DNA of 64,000 nucleotides, taken from assembly GCF_030546755.1 (NCBI RefSeq), contig NZ_JAUOPE010000001.1, forward strand, positions 450,617 through 514,616, in the 5' to 3' direction. The notes under the pieces were generated by a model, which was given only the letters and a program-made list of their open reading frames with translations, was not told where the DNA came from and searched no databases. A program made the position numbers and the translations under genes. Position 1 is the stretch's first letter. Each line of letters opens with the position of its first letter. Positions 8,399 to 17,909 of this stretch are shown here, one piece after another. Source of the stretch: Colwellia sp. 1_MG-2023. Its GTDB lineage: Bacteria > Pseudomonadota > Gammaproteobacteria > Enterobacterales > Alteromonadaceae.

Positions 8399-9102
8399 TG
8401 ACTGACAAGATTGAAAATGAGCTTGAAATCGTTGATGAACAAGCTGATTTTATTATTGTTAATAAACCATCTGGCGTTGGTTTTCATGATGATGAAAACC
8501 AACAAGGTTTCTTTAATCAAATAAAGACTGCGTTATCTCCAGACGATTTATACCCAGTACATCGTTTAGATAAAATGACCTCTGGTTTAATAATTTTTGC
8601 TAAAAATAAAAACGCTGCTATTCAATTTCAACAGTTATTTGAAAACCGACATATTGATAAATATTACTTGGCGATCAGTGATAAAAAGCCCCGTAAAAAA
8701 CAAGGCTTGATCAAAGGGGATATGGAAAAAAGTCGCCGTGGTACCTGGAAGTTATTACGTAGTCAAAATAACCCTGCGATTAGTCAATTTTTTAGTTATG
8801 GGCTTAACCGAGGGAACCGGTTATTTATTGTTAAGCCTTACACGGGTAAAACCCATCAAATTAGGGTAGCGCTTAATAGTTTAGGTTCGCCCATTATTGG
8901 AGATCCTAACTACTACGCTAGTTCTATTTCGGATCGCGGATATTTGCATGCCTACGCATTAAAATTCACCCTAAATGAAAAAGAATATCAATATGTTTTA
9001 CCTCCTAAAGTTGGTAAAGAGTATCTAGAAGAAAACATCAATAACGTGTTAAAACAATTAACTGCCCCTTGGTCTTTAGCTTGGCCAAAGATAAACGCTT
9101 AG
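8398..9102 (+). CDS. RluA-family pseudouridine synthase (TIGR01621-like)
   Basis: A 234-residue protein. The catalytic motif HRLDKMTSGLIIFAKN near residue 57 carries the conserved Asp that attacks the uridine ring. GKTHQIRVALNSLGSPIIGDPNYY near 150 is the second family signature. There is no S4 RNA-binding domain at the N-terminus and the protein is shorter than RluC or RluD, which fits the TIGR01621 subgroup of RluA-like enzymes. The RNA target is not known from sequence. Overlaps the upstream transporter by one base. Confidence 0.85.
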   Translation: MTDKIENELEIVDEQADFIIVNKPSGVGFHDDENQQGFFNQIKTALSPDDLYPVHRLDKMTSGLIIFAKNKNAAIQFQQLFENRHIDKYYLAISDKKPRKKQGLIKGDMEKSRRGTWKLLRSQNNPAISQFFSYGLNRGNRLFIVKPYTGKTHQIRVALNSLGSPIIGDPNYYASSISDRGYLHAYALKFTLNEKEYQYVLPPKVGKEYLEENINNVLKQLTAPWSLAWPKINA

Positions 9103-9150
9103 AGTTAACGGTAATATACTTTTCAAGTGTTGATTAAACGATATATTTTA

Positions 9151-10029
9151 TTATTCATTCGTTAAGCAACCTAACTTACTTTGAAAATAATCGATAAATG
9201 TGCGTGTTTTTGCCGGTATATTTCGGCTTTGAAATAATATCGTTAACTGTTGCGCCATCACATTATGCTCAAGTGAAAGCACATTCAGTTTAGGATTATT
9301 TTTTGCAATATAATCAGGTAGTTTGACAATTCCCACGCCTCGTTGACAAGCCTCTAAACGCATTTCATTGCTTGATAACACCATCGCAATATTAGGTGTG
9401 AACACTTGTACATTATCTTTGTTTCTAAATAACCATTGCTCGCTTTCTGATGCAGCAATCGCTTTATGTAAAACCAGCTCTTCAATGGCATTTTTATTCC
9501 CTAAATCAGCACTCTCATGAACATATATAGATTGTGGAAAACTTAATAGAGTTTTGCCAATCCAATGTGAAGTTGGTAAAGCTTTTTCATGTAAAACAAA
9601 GACTAAATCATATTGATGATCAAATTCAGGATATGCATCAGAATAATGATGGCAATGAATTTCAATATCAGGATATTTAAAAGCAAACTCAGTGATCAAC
9701 GCACTTATCACCTTATTAAAAAACTCTAACGGCAATAATATACTCAATTTTCCTATAATTTTATTTTGTTTGTCATGAACTAAACTCTCCATAACATTCA
9801 ACGCTTCAACATGTGGTTTACATGCTTGATAAAGTAACAAGCCGCTTTCTGTTAATTGTTGCTTTCGTGTGGTTCTTAAGAGTAATTGACTCCCTAATTG
9901 CTGCTCTAATAAAGCTAAACGTCGGCTAAGTTTAGATTTAGGTATTGATAACACACGAGACGCCTGCGTTATCGAGCCTTGTTCGACAATTGTTACAAAG
10001 TATAAATAACCATTAAACGCATCAATCAA
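9151..10029 (-). CDS. LysR-family transcriptional regulator
   Basis: A 292-residue protein with an N-terminal winged helix-turn-helix (about residues 4-62: FVTIVEQGSITQASRVLSIP followed by KSKLSRRLALLEQQLG) and a LysR-type effector-binding domain (about 90-285). The motif LSRRLALLEQQLGSQLLLRTT is typical. It is transcribed away from the thioredoxin gene, sharing a 114-base divergent promoter region with it, so the thioredoxin gene is the natural candidate target. The inducer cannot be read from sequence. Confidence 0.9.
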   Translation of the reverse strand: MIDAFNGYLYFVTIVEQGSITQASRVLSIPKSKLSRRLALLEQQLGSQLLLRTTRKQQLTESGLLLYQACKPHVEALNVMESLVHDKQNKIIGKLSILLPLEFFNKVISALITEFAFKYPDIEIHCHHYSDAYPEFDHQYDLVFVLHEKALPTSHWIGKTLLSFPQSIYVHESADLGNKNAIEELVLHKAIAASESEQWLFRNKDNVQVFTPNIAMVLSSNEMRLEACQRGVGIVKLPDYIAKNNPKLNVLSLEHNVMAQQLTILFQSRNIPAKTRTFIDYFQSKLGCLTNE

Positions 10030-10143
10030 TTTTATTATCCTATTTATGAAACAATCTTTTCTATTTAACCGGACTAATCAAATGAAAACAAGCGAAATAC
10101 ACTATCGATAAACAAACCAGCTAAAGTCATGAAAGGAAAAAAT

Positions 10144-10458
10144 ATGAGTCAAGTTAACGAAATTACTGCAGAACAATTTAATGAAGAAGTTAGCCAACAT
10201 GCAGGCAAAGTATTAGTCGATTTTTATGCACCATGGTGCGGACCATGCAAAATGATTGCTCCAGTCGTAGAACAAATTGCCAATGAAAACCAAGATATCA
10301 AAGTGGTAAAAGTTGATGCGGATCAGGCGCAAACATTAATGAGTCAATTTTCTATTCGAGGCATTCCAACCTTACTATTGCTTAAAGATGGTGAAGTTAT
10401 CGATAGAAAGGTGGGCGCGGCTTCTGTAAAACAAGTGCAAGAGTTTGTCTTACAATAA
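10144..10458 (+). CDS. trxA: Thioredoxin
   Basis: A 104-residue single-domain thioredoxin. The redox motif WCGPCK is at about residues 27-32 within VDFYAPWCGPCKMIAP, and the cis-proline motif GIPTLLLL follows near 73. It reduces protein disulfides in the cytoplasm. An in-frame ATG at 10129 would add five residues, but the AAAGG at 10132-10136 lies correctly for ATG 10144, so the shorter start is preferred. It is monocistronic: a hairpin terminator follows directly. The symbol is given by family; a genome may hold more than one such gene. Confidence 0.9.
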   Translation: MSQVNEITAEQFNEEVSQHAGKVLVDFYAPWCGPCKMIAPVVEQIANENQDIKVVKVDADQAQTLMSQFSIRGIPTLLLLKDGEVIDRKVGAASVKQVQEFVLQ

Positions 10459-10473
10459 ATATCAGCCAAAAAA

Positions 10474-10500
10474 AACCAGTAACATAGTTACTGGTTTTTT
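10474..10500. terminator. Bidirectional terminator between thioredoxin and NSS genes
   Basis: AACCAGTAAC (10474-10483) pairs perfectly with GTTACTGGTT (10487-10496) around a three-base loop. Six T follow on the plus strand and an A-run precedes on the left, so it can end both convergent transcripts. Confidence 0.9.
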
Positions 10501-10515
10501 ATTATTGTGAGTAAG

Positions 10516-11862
10516 TTACAGTGAATGGATAAACACTATCAAGATAGCCGTTGGGCAAATAAATTTGGTGTACCATGGCCAAATTTTCCAAAATAAGCCA
10601 TTCTCAACGGTCTCATTACCTTCTTGAAGTTCTTTTAAAATTTCGCTTCTATGCCAGATCCATCCAACAAAGACACAACACAGCATGGCGATAATTGGTT
10701 GGCCATATTCTGTTGCCAGCGTTGCAACAAAGTCTAACATCACACTAATATTACTAATGATAGCGACACTCATAATAAAGATTAATATACCGATAAAAGT
10801 CGTCGCTTTTTTACGTTCAACATTATGGCGCTCTACGACATAAGAAACCGGTCCTTCGAGCATTGATATTGATGACGTTAATGCTGCAACAGACATCAAA
10901 ATAAAAAATGCAAAAGCAACAAATAATCCCATGCCGCCCATAGTTTCAAACAAGCTAGGTAACACAGTGAAAACTAATCCAGAACCAGAGATCAAGCTGC
11001 CATCTTCAGCAAAAATAGCAACACCTTGCGCTTGCGCAACATACATGGCCGGGATGATCAATAACCCGGCTAAAAAGGCAATTGATACATCTATTAACGT
11101 TACTTGTGCACCGAGTGTTACTAAATTTTCTGTTTTAGAAATATAAGAGCCATAAATCACCATAACACTGGTACCTAATGACAATGAAAAGAATGCTTGT
11201 CCTAAAGCACTAATTAATAAATCAGGCTCTAACACGCGCGAAATATCAGGATTTAAATAAGCATTTAACCCTTCTGTTGCACCGTCTAACGTAAAAACAT
11301 AGCCGATCAAAATAATTAATAGGGTAATAAGCAAAGGCATTAAACGCTTTGACCACTTTTCAATACCGTCTTCAACGCCGCGTCGGATGACAAATACCGT
11401 TAAAAACATGAAAATAGCGGTAAACATAATATTACGAGGTAAAGATTGAGAAATAACCCAAGTAGCTGTGGCATCACTACCAATCACTTTTGCTACCGGC
11501 TCAATGGCATATGAAATCATCCAACCGGCTAAAATCCCGTAAAAACTAAGAATTAAGGCCGCGCAAATGACTCCGCCAAACCCTACTAAAAAGGCAAAAC
11601 GCTTATGAAATAAGGTACGAGACATTTTTTGCAATGAAGTGACCGCGTTAGCTTGCCCGTAACGACCAATTAATAATTCCGCCATAAAAGCAGGATAAGC
11701 TAAACAAAATGCTAGCACTAAATACACGAGTACAAACGCCGCACCGCCGTTACTTGCCGTTTGCGTTGGGAATCCCCAAATATTTCCAAGCCCAACAGCT
11801 GAACCCGCTGCTGCCATGATAAAACCAATACGAGAACTAAACTCGCCTCTTGAAGCTGCCAT
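10516..11862 (-). CDS. Sodium-dependent transporter, NSS (neurotransmitter:sodium symporter) family
   Basis: A 448-residue protein with about eleven to twelve helices. The N-terminus reads EFSSRIGFIMAAAGSAVGLG followed by NIWGFPTQTASNGGAAFV, the family signature of TM1 that forms part of the Na+ and substrate sites. Bacterial NSS proteins of this size, such as MhsT or TnaT, import amino acids with Na+. The substrate here is unassigned. It converges with the thioredoxin gene and has about 236 bases upstream before the divergent binding-protein gene. Confidence 0.9.
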   Translation of the reverse strand: MAASRGEFSSRIGFIMAAAGSAVGLGNIWGFPTQTASNGGAAFVLVYLVLAFCLAYPAFMAELLIGRYGQANAVTSLQKMSRTLFHKRFAFLVGFGGVICAALILSFYGILAGWMISYAIEPVAKVIGSDATATWVISQSLPRNIMFTAIFMFLTVFVIRRGVEDGIEKWSKRLMPLLITLLIILIGYVFTLDGATEGLNAYLNPDISRVLEPDLLISALGQAFFSLSLGTSVMVIYGSYISKTENLVTLGAQVTLIDVSIAFLAGLLIIPAMYVAQAQGVAIFAEDGSLISGSGLVFTVLPSLFETMGGMGLFVAFAFFILMSVAALTSSISMLEGPVSYVVERHNVERKKATTFIGILIFIMSVAIISNISVMLDFVATLATEYGQPIIAMLCCVFVGWIWHRSEILKELQEGNETVENGLFWKIWPWYTKFICPTAILIVFIHSL

Positions 11863-12098
11863 CGAAAATCATCTTTGTTATTATTAATATCGCCTTAATT
11901 TACTTAATCTAATGAAAGAAGAATAGTGTTTTCACCTTATTTTCTTGGTTTAATTTTTTCGTTCAATTTGAAAAGCGTAAAGAAGGGATTACCAAGGCGA
12001 ACAATTTTCATACAAAAAATAGCGGTCACACTACGACACTTAACGATATATTTAATATAAACTATGATAAGTAAATACTTTAACCACACTGAATTTCA

Positions 12099-12953
12099 AT
12101 GCTGAATAAAATTACCCTGTTCTTTTTTATTATTCTTCTGAGCCCGCAATTATTACAAGCCAAAGAACTCATCTTGTTTGGTACCAATAGTAAAAGTTAC
12201 CAATACGAACAATTGCTAAATGCTTTATCATATTTTCCTGAAAAGCATTATCAATTATCCAGTTATCAAGGAGAGCTTCCTAAAGATAGAGCTTTTGACT
12301 TTATGAATATCAATAAAGGAATAGACATTGTTATAGGTGGAGCAACATTAGCAAGAGAAAACAAAAGTACTCCAATAAGAATTCCTCTTTTAAAAGGACT
12401 AAATGGCTGGCGAATGCCGCTAATTAATAAAAATAATCAGAAGTTATTTACTAGCATTCAAACGTTAGCGGCATTTAAACGGCTTATCCCTGGACAATTT
12501 CATCGCTGGAGTGATACCCAAATACTCGAAAGTAACCATATTAAAGTAGCTAAAGGCAGTGACTATGAAGGTTTATTTTATATGTTAGATAAAGGACGTA
12601 TTGATTATTTTCCCCGTTCAGTATTGGAGATAGACGCTGAACTTCAAGCGCACAAACATTTAAATATTACTAAAGAAAAAAGCCTTCTTATTCATTACCC
12701 AACCGCCTATTATTTTTATGTTGGAAAAGAAAACTCAATGTTAGCGCATGACATTTCATTAGGGCTAGAGCAAGCCATTAGCGATGGAAGTTTTAATCAA
12801 ATATTTTTCAAATATCATGATGAAATCATCAATGATATTCGTCAAACAACACGAAAGGTTTTTTCATTGAAGAACCCTTTTCTGTCCGATAAAACACCTT
12901 TATCTCGTAAAAATCTTTGGATTGACCTACACCCAGAAACTTCCCTTAATTAA
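12099..12953 (+). CDS. Periplasmic solute-binding-like protein (SBP family 3 fold)
   Basis: A 284-residue protein with a signal peptide (MLNKITLFFFIILLSPQLLQA, cleavage probably after residue 21). The rest resembles the bilobed family-3 binding-protein fold seen in orphan extracellular sensors. Visible pieces are the first-strand ILFGTNSKSYQYEQLLNALSYF, a central DYEGLFYMLDKGRIDYFPRS, and YPTAYYFYVGKENSMLAHDI. There is no ABC permease or ATPase next to it, which is common for such stand-alone proteins in Alteromonadales. Ligand and partner are unknown. It is divergent from the NSS gene and 214 bases before nhaD. Confidence 0.65.
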   Translation: MLNKITLFFFIILLSPQLLQAKELILFGTNSKSYQYEQLLNALSYFPEKHYQLSSYQGELPKDRAFDFMNINKGIDIVIGGATLARENKSTPIRIPLLKGLNGWRMPLINKNNQKLFTSIQTLAAFKRLIPGQFHRWSDTQILESNHIKVAKGSDYEGLFYMLDKGRIDYFPRSVLEIDAELQAHKHLNITKEKSLLIHYPTAYYFYVGKENSMLAHDISLGLEQAISDGSFNQIFFKYHDEIINDIRQTTRKVFSLKNPFLSDKTPLSRKNLWIDLHPETSLN

Positions 12954-13167
12954 TAATTATCTGTTACGGAAGAGAAGAAAAAATAATAGATAAAATTGAC
13001 ATAACTTAATTAAAGAAAGACTTACTTAACCATAAAAATAGCATGCTTTACTAAGGCATTATTTATATAATAGTTAACATAACGTTAATACTATAAATCT
13101 TGGTAGATATAGTGCCAACAATTCACGTTTATCTATACTAATTTATAGCTTTTGAGAATACCCCCTC

Positions 13168-14589
13168 ATGTTTAAATCGCTGTTATTTTGTTTTTTCTAT
13201 TTAATTTGTTCTTTTTCTTCTTTCGCATCTGAGCCAGGTAGCATTGACTTAACCAACTCTGTTTTTGGTTTCACTGCTTTAAGCTTATTTGTTATTGCCT
13301 ACTTACTGGTCATAGGTGAAGACTTAATTCACTTAAGAAAGTCTAAACCTGTATTAGTTGCAGCAGGCATCATCTGGCTGATCATAGGTTGGATTTATAC
13401 CCAAAACGGCATTCCTGATGAAGCTGAGCATGCTTTTAATCATAATCTTTTAGAGTATGCGCAATTACTTTTATTCTTACTTGTTGCCATGACTTATATT
13501 AACTCAATGGAAGAACGGGGCATCTTTGAGCGCTTACGAATTTGGATGGTCTCAAAAGGATTAAGTCTCAGATCGTTATTTTGGTTAACCGGTATTTTAG
13601 CTTTTGCAATTTCTTCTTTTGCCAATAACCTAACAACAGCCATGCTAATGTGTGCCATTGTCCTTAAGGTTGCCAATAAAGATAAAAAGTTTATCAATAT
13701 TGCCTGTATAAATATTGTAGTTGCGGCTAACGCTGGCGGAGTATTTAGTCCTTTTGGCGATATAACAACCTTGATGATATGGCAAGCTGGTTTAGTTAAG
13801 TTTGAACAATTTGTTGTGTTATTTATTCCGTCATTAGTTAACTTTTTAGTCCCTGCGATTATCATGAGCTTTTTTATCTCGAATGAGAAATCAGAAACGA
13901 TCCTTGATGACTCATTTCAATTAAAACGCGGCGCAAAAAGAATTGTTGCTTTATTTGTCTTTACCATAGCTACAGCCGTAATGTGCCATAGCTTTGTTAA
14001 TATGCCACCGGTATTAGGCATGATGATGGGCTTAGGTTATTTGAAATTTTTTGGCTATTACTTACGTTTAAGTTTACCTCGTTCGCTCGATAAAAAGCGC
14101 AGTAAAGCGCAAGCAAATAAAGATGAAAAAGCCTTAAAAATGCATGGCAATATTATCCCGTTTGATATTTTTGAAAAAGTCGCTCGGGCAGAATGGGATA
14201 CGCTTTTATTCTTTTATGGTGTCGTAATGTGTGTTGGTGGCTTAGGCTTTATGGGGTATTTAAGCTTAGTTTCTGAAGCTATGTATAGTCATTGGAGCCC
14301 TACTTATGCAAATATTGCTGTAGGCGTACTTTCAGCAATTGTCGATAACATACCGGTTGTCTTCGCAGTTTTAAGCATGCACCCTACCATGGACTTACAA
14401 CAATGGTTATTAGTAACGATGACCGCTGGTGTTGGAGGAAGTTTGTTATCTATCGGCTCAGCCTCAGGCGTTGCTCTTATGGGACAAACCAAAGGAGTAT
14501 ATTCATTCTTAGGTCATTTAAAATGGTCATGGGTTATTGTTTTAGGATATATCGCCAGTATAGGTGTGCACTTTTTGATTAATGGCTAA
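13168..14589 (+). CDS. nhaD: NhaD-type Na+/H+ antiporter
   Basis: A 473-residue membrane protein of the NhaD/ion-transporter superfamily. It has an N-terminal signal-like helix, then about twelve helices. Family pieces are SSFANNLTTAMLMCAIVLKV (near 150), ANAGGVFSPFGDITTLMIWQ (near 187) and SAIVDNIPVVFAVLSMHP (near 390). Known NhaD proteins from marine and halophilic bacteria exchange Na+ or Li+ for H+ at alkaline pH. The loop around residues 300-330 is highly charged and presumably cytoplasmic. No clear Shine-Dalgarno is visible before the ATG. Confidence 0.9.
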   Translation: MFKSLLFCFFYLICSFSSFASEPGSIDLTNSVFGFTALSLFVIAYLLVIGEDLIHLRKSKPVLVAAGIIWLIIGWIYTQNGIPDEAEHAFNHNLLEYAQLLLFLLVAMTYINSMEERGIFERLRIWMVSKGLSLRSLFWLTGILAFAISSFANNLTTAMLMCAIVLKVANKDKKFINIACINIVVAANAGGVFSPFGDITTLMIWQAGLVKFEQFVVLFIPSLVNFLVPAIIMSFFISNEKSETILDDSFQLKRGAKRIVALFVFTIATAVMCHSFVNMPPVLGMMMGLGYLKFFGYYLRLSLPRSLDKKRSKAQANKDEKALKMHGNIIPFDIFEKVARAEWDTLLFFYGVVMCVGGLGFMGYLSLVSEAMYSHWSPTYANIAVGVLSAIVDNIPVVFAVLSMHPTMDLQQWLLVTMTAGVGGSLLSIGSASGVALMGQTKGVYSFLGHLKWSWVIVLGYIASIGVHFLING

Positions 14590-14685
14590 CCCTGATAAAT
14601 TTTAAAAATTACGATTGATGCCTTTAAATTTAGTTTAACAGGCCTTATCTTTAAAATATGGCTATCAATCGTAATAACATGACCA

Positions 14686-14985
14686 ATGATGATTAGATAC
14701 TTAAAAGTATTTTTTATATTGCAGGCTATTATCTCCTTCAGTGGAAGTAATAGTGGTGCAATAGATCAAGCGTTATTAGCCGATGTTGAAAATAGCCATC
14801 TTGAGTTATTTGAACCTTCAAATAAAAAGGATCCAAATTCAGATGACTCAGACACCACCTTAAACACTGAGCCTAAAGCTTATCAATTTAGTAAAGCTTT
14901 TCGATCAGACAATTATCAATCTCCTTTTATTTATCCTGCATATTTAGCAACTATAAATACCCGTGCACCACCTCGTTTTACTTAG
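14686..14985 (+). CDS. Small secreted protein of unknown function
   Basis: A 99-residue open frame starting MMIRYLKVFFILQAIISFSG, a likely signal peptide with cleavage after SNSGA. The mature part is acidic and Ser/Asp/Asn-rich (NKKDPNSDDSDTT), ending in the basic tail TRAPPRFT. I do not recognise a family. Short exported proteins with a similar RAPP-type tail occur in marine Gammaproteobacteria, but I cannot name a function. It lies 96 bases after nhaD and 62 bases before the CBS protein, same strand. Confidence 0.5.
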   Translation: MMIRYLKVFFILQAIISFSGSNSGAIDQALLADVENSHLELFEPSNKKDPNSDDSDTTLNTEPKAYQFSKAFRSDNYQSPFIYPAYLATINTRAPPRFT

Positions 14986-15047
14986 TACTTACCACATTTA
15001 CTATTTAAAAATTAATTGCGCAACATTGTGCAAGAAACGAGGTTACC

Positions 15048-15611
15048 ATGAAAAAATTACCATTAGTCAATTTAACAGCGGTTGACAATATTCTATCGTT
15101 AGACCGTACTGAAAATATAAATCTATCTTCTTCTGCCCTGTCAGTGTTTACCGACTTTAAATATCAAAAAGCTCAAGTCATAGAAGCGGACACTATCGCA
15201 TCTCAAGCACTACAATTAATGCAAAAATCCCATGTTCGTATGAATGTAGCTATTTCTAATGAAGAAGATTTTTTAGGTATTATCAGTACAAATGAAATAT
15301 CAGAGCAAAATATTATCGCTAGACTTTCTAAAGGAATTCGCAGAGAAGATATATTGGTAAAAGATTTAATGATCCCAAAATATCAACTTCATGCCTTTGA
15401 ACTCAATGATCTAGTAAACGCTACCGTAGGAGATATTATCTCGACTTTGGGAGATTATAGATTAAGACATTGTTTAGTTTTAGACAGATATAATCATCAT
15501 ATTCGAGGGGTTATATCCTCGAGTGATATTGCGAGAAAACTGCAAATGAATGCAAATGCCGATAATGAATTTGCGTTTAACACCATATATGAAGAGGCAT
15601 ATATTCAATAA
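15048..15611 (+). CDS. CBS-domain protein
   Basis: A 187-residue soluble protein made essentially of a CBS pair: the first from about residue 42 to 105 (ALQLMQKSHVRMNVAISNE, FLGIISTNEI) and the second from about 107 to 178 (VKDLMIPKYQLHAF, HCLVLDRYNHHIRGVISSSDIAR). CBS pairs bind adenine nucleotides and regulate partner proteins. No catalytic or transport domain is attached. It is preceded by a good Shine-Dalgarno (ACGAGG before ATG 15048). Proximity to nhaD and a BCCT transporter hints at a role in ion or osmotic control, but that is inference only. Confidence 0.8.
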   Translation: MKKLPLVNLTAVDNILSLDRTENINLSSSALSVFTDFKYQKAQVIEADTIASQALQLMQKSHVRMNVAISNEEDFLGIISTNEISEQNIIARLSKGIRREDILVKDLMIPKYQLHAFELNDLVNATVGDIISTLGDYRLRHCLVLDRYNHHIRGVISSSDIARKLQMNANADNEFAFNTIYEEAYIQ

Positions 15612-15731
15612 CGTATATTTAAGTAAGCTAAAACATATTTAAAGAGCGCAATACTTAGCGATTTTTAAACAATTACTGACCAATTTAATAGGGATTGATG
15701 TAGCGCCAGAGAAAACCTGACGCTACCTCAT

Positions 15732-17678
15732 TTAACGTAATAAGTGTAAAAAATGCAGATGTTTATGGTATTGATCAATAATGTTATTGATCACCGCATC
15801 TTTCGACCACCCCATAATGTCATAGTCTTGCCCACCTTCAAGTAAATGCACCTCTACACGATAATAACTTTGCTCGTCATCTGGTTCTTGGACAAAATCT
15901 GGCTGCGAGTACTTTTGGGCAAGCACCTGATAAACAAAGGTTTGCTCGTCTCCATGTTCAACCGTTAAACGCAAACCATTGTCATGCGAAATACGAACAT
16001 TAATTTGATTTTCCTGTAACTCCTTCGCGACTAATTCAAAAGCAGGGGCAACCGTTTGATTGATAAATTTATTCACATTCGTTTTATTGGGAAAATCCAC
16101 CACACTCTTTAAACGTAATTGCCAACTATTGTTGTGCTCATTAGTCGCATGAGGTATCGCCGTTAATTGTTGGCTATCTTGTTTACAAGCTTCAACCCTT
16201 AACGCTTTTATTAAACCGACAATGGCAAGAATTAGCACAATAGCAAAGGGTAAAGCACTTGCAATTGTCATAGTTTGTAAGGCATTAAGCCCACCTACTA
16301 ACAGCAATATCGCAGCAACCACACCTATACCAACAGCCCAATAAACACGCTGCCATAGAGGTGTATCATTTTTTCCATGCGAGCAAAGCATATCAACCAC
16401 CATGGCACCTGAATCACATGAAGTAACGAAAAATATCACTATCATTAACACGCTAAAAAATGACAAGACTGACGTTAAAGGAAAGTTTTCTAAAAAGACA
16501 AACAAAGCGACAGAAGAGTCTTTGCTAACCATTTCGCCAAGTTCAACCACACCTTGGTTATAAACCAAATCTATCGCGCTATTACCAAACACTGTCATCC
16601 AAAATAAAGTAAAAACGGTAGGAATGAGTGTCACACCAACAATAAATTCTTTTATGGTGCGGCCGCGAGAAATACGCGCAATAAATAAACCTACAAAAGG
16701 CGCCCAAGCTAACCACCAGCCCCAATAAAAAATTGTCCAGCCACCTATCCAATTTGTTTTTTTATAGGCAAATAAGTTAAACGTGTTATGAACAATATCA
16801 GCAAGATATTCACCAATATTTTGTAAATATGCTTGTAACAAAAATACCGTAGGGCCGACGATAAAGATAAGCGCTAATAAAATGATCGCTAAAATCATAT
16901 TAGCTTCAGACAATCTTCGCACGCCTTTGTCTAAACCCGTAGCAACTGAGATAACCGCTAACAAAGTTATTGCACACATGATCACGATTTGATTAGTAAT
17001 AGAAACGTCAATATCAAATAAATAACTAAAACCAGCATTGACTTGCGATGCCCCAAGACCAAGCGAAGTAGCCACACCAAACACAGTGCCAACTACGGCA
17101 AAAATATCCACTAAATGCCCCGGCCATTGATAAATTCTTTCACCAATTAAAGGATATAAAGCTGAACGTAATGTTAAGGGTAAATTATGACGATAACTAA
17201 AATATGCCAACACTAAAGCAACAATTGCGTAAATTGCCCAAGCATGAAGTCCCCAATGAAAAAAGGTCATTTTCATCGCTTCTTGCACCGCAGCAACTGT
17301 TCCTGTTTCAGCAGTTGGAGGTGACAAATAATGCATGAGTGGCTCAGCCACGCCAAAAAACATTAAGCCTATGCCCATGCCTGCGGCAAACAACATAGAA
17401 AGCCAAGTCATTAAAGAATAATCAGGAACGGCATGATCAGGCCCTAATCGAATTTCTCCATAGCGAGAAAAACCTAAAAAGATAACAAAAAAGAAAATAA
17501 AGGCTACGGTAAGTACATAAAACCAACTGCCATTATCAACAATACTTGTTTGCATTAAATTGAATAACGCTTGAGCTTGCTTTGGTAATAAAGCGGTATA
17601 AATTAATAACGCAATAATAATAGAAGAAGCACTAACAAATACTTTCTTATTTAATTGACTCTTAGTAGCTAGTGACAA
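15732..17678 (-). CDS. betT: BCCT-family transporter, BetT-like (choline/betaine)
   Basis: A 648-residue protein with twelve predicted helices and the BCCT signature WTIFYWGWWLAWAPFVGLFI. Other family pieces are MFFGVAEPLMHY and FFVTSCDSGAMVVDMLCS. Past residue about 510 there is a soluble C-terminal domain of about 130 residues, as in BetT-type H+- or Na+-coupled choline transporters, where it is involved in osmotic control. The start is probably the TTG at 17676-17678 with an AGGGAAAGG upstream. The exact substrate (choline, betaine, DMSP, carnitine) is not settled by sequence. It reads away from the TonB receptor gene. Confidence 0.85.
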   Translation of the reverse strand: MSLATKSQLNKKVFVSASSIIIALLIYTALLPKQAQALFNLMQTSIVDNGSWFYVLTVAFIFFFVIFLGFSRYGEIRLGPDHAVPDYSLMTWLSMLFAAGMGIGLMFFGVAEPLMHYLSPPTAETGTVAAVQEAMKMTFFHWGLHAWAIYAIVALVLAYFSYRHNLPLTLRSALYPLIGERIYQWPGHLVDIFAVVGTVFGVATSLGLGASQVNAGFSYLFDIDVSITNQIVIMCAITLLAVISVATGLDKGVRRLSEANMILAIILLALIFIVGPTVFLLQAYLQNIGEYLADIVHNTFNLFAYKKTNWIGGWTIFYWGWWLAWAPFVGLFIARISRGRTIKEFIVGVTLIPTVFTLFWMTVFGNSAIDLVYNQGVVELGEMVSKDSSVALFVFLENFPLTSVLSFFSVLMIVIFFVTSCDSGAMVVDMLCSHGKNDTPLWQRVYWAVGIGVVAAILLLVGGLNALQTMTIASALPFAIVLILAIVGLIKALRVEACKQDSQQLTAIPHATNEHNNSWQLRLKSVVDFPNKTNVNKFINQTVAPAFELVAKELQENQINVRISHDNGLRLTVEHGDEQTFVYQVLAQKYSQPDFVQEPDDEQSYYRVEVHLLEGGQDYDIMGWSKDAVINNIIDQYHKHLHFLHLLR

Positions 17679-17909
17679 TGCCTTTCCCTAAATTTAATTT
17701 GAATTGATATTATATCTAGATATTACTTGGTGTAAACATCCTGCAATATATTCAACATAGCAAAGCAAAATATTTATAAAAAACTCTTACCTAGTAAGCT
17801 TTTGATAAAATACACTTATATTGCTAGACTACAAATGCCAATAAATATAGTTAGAGTTCTAATAGTATCTATTGTACATGAATGATAATAATTATTAGGG
17901 ATAAATAAT

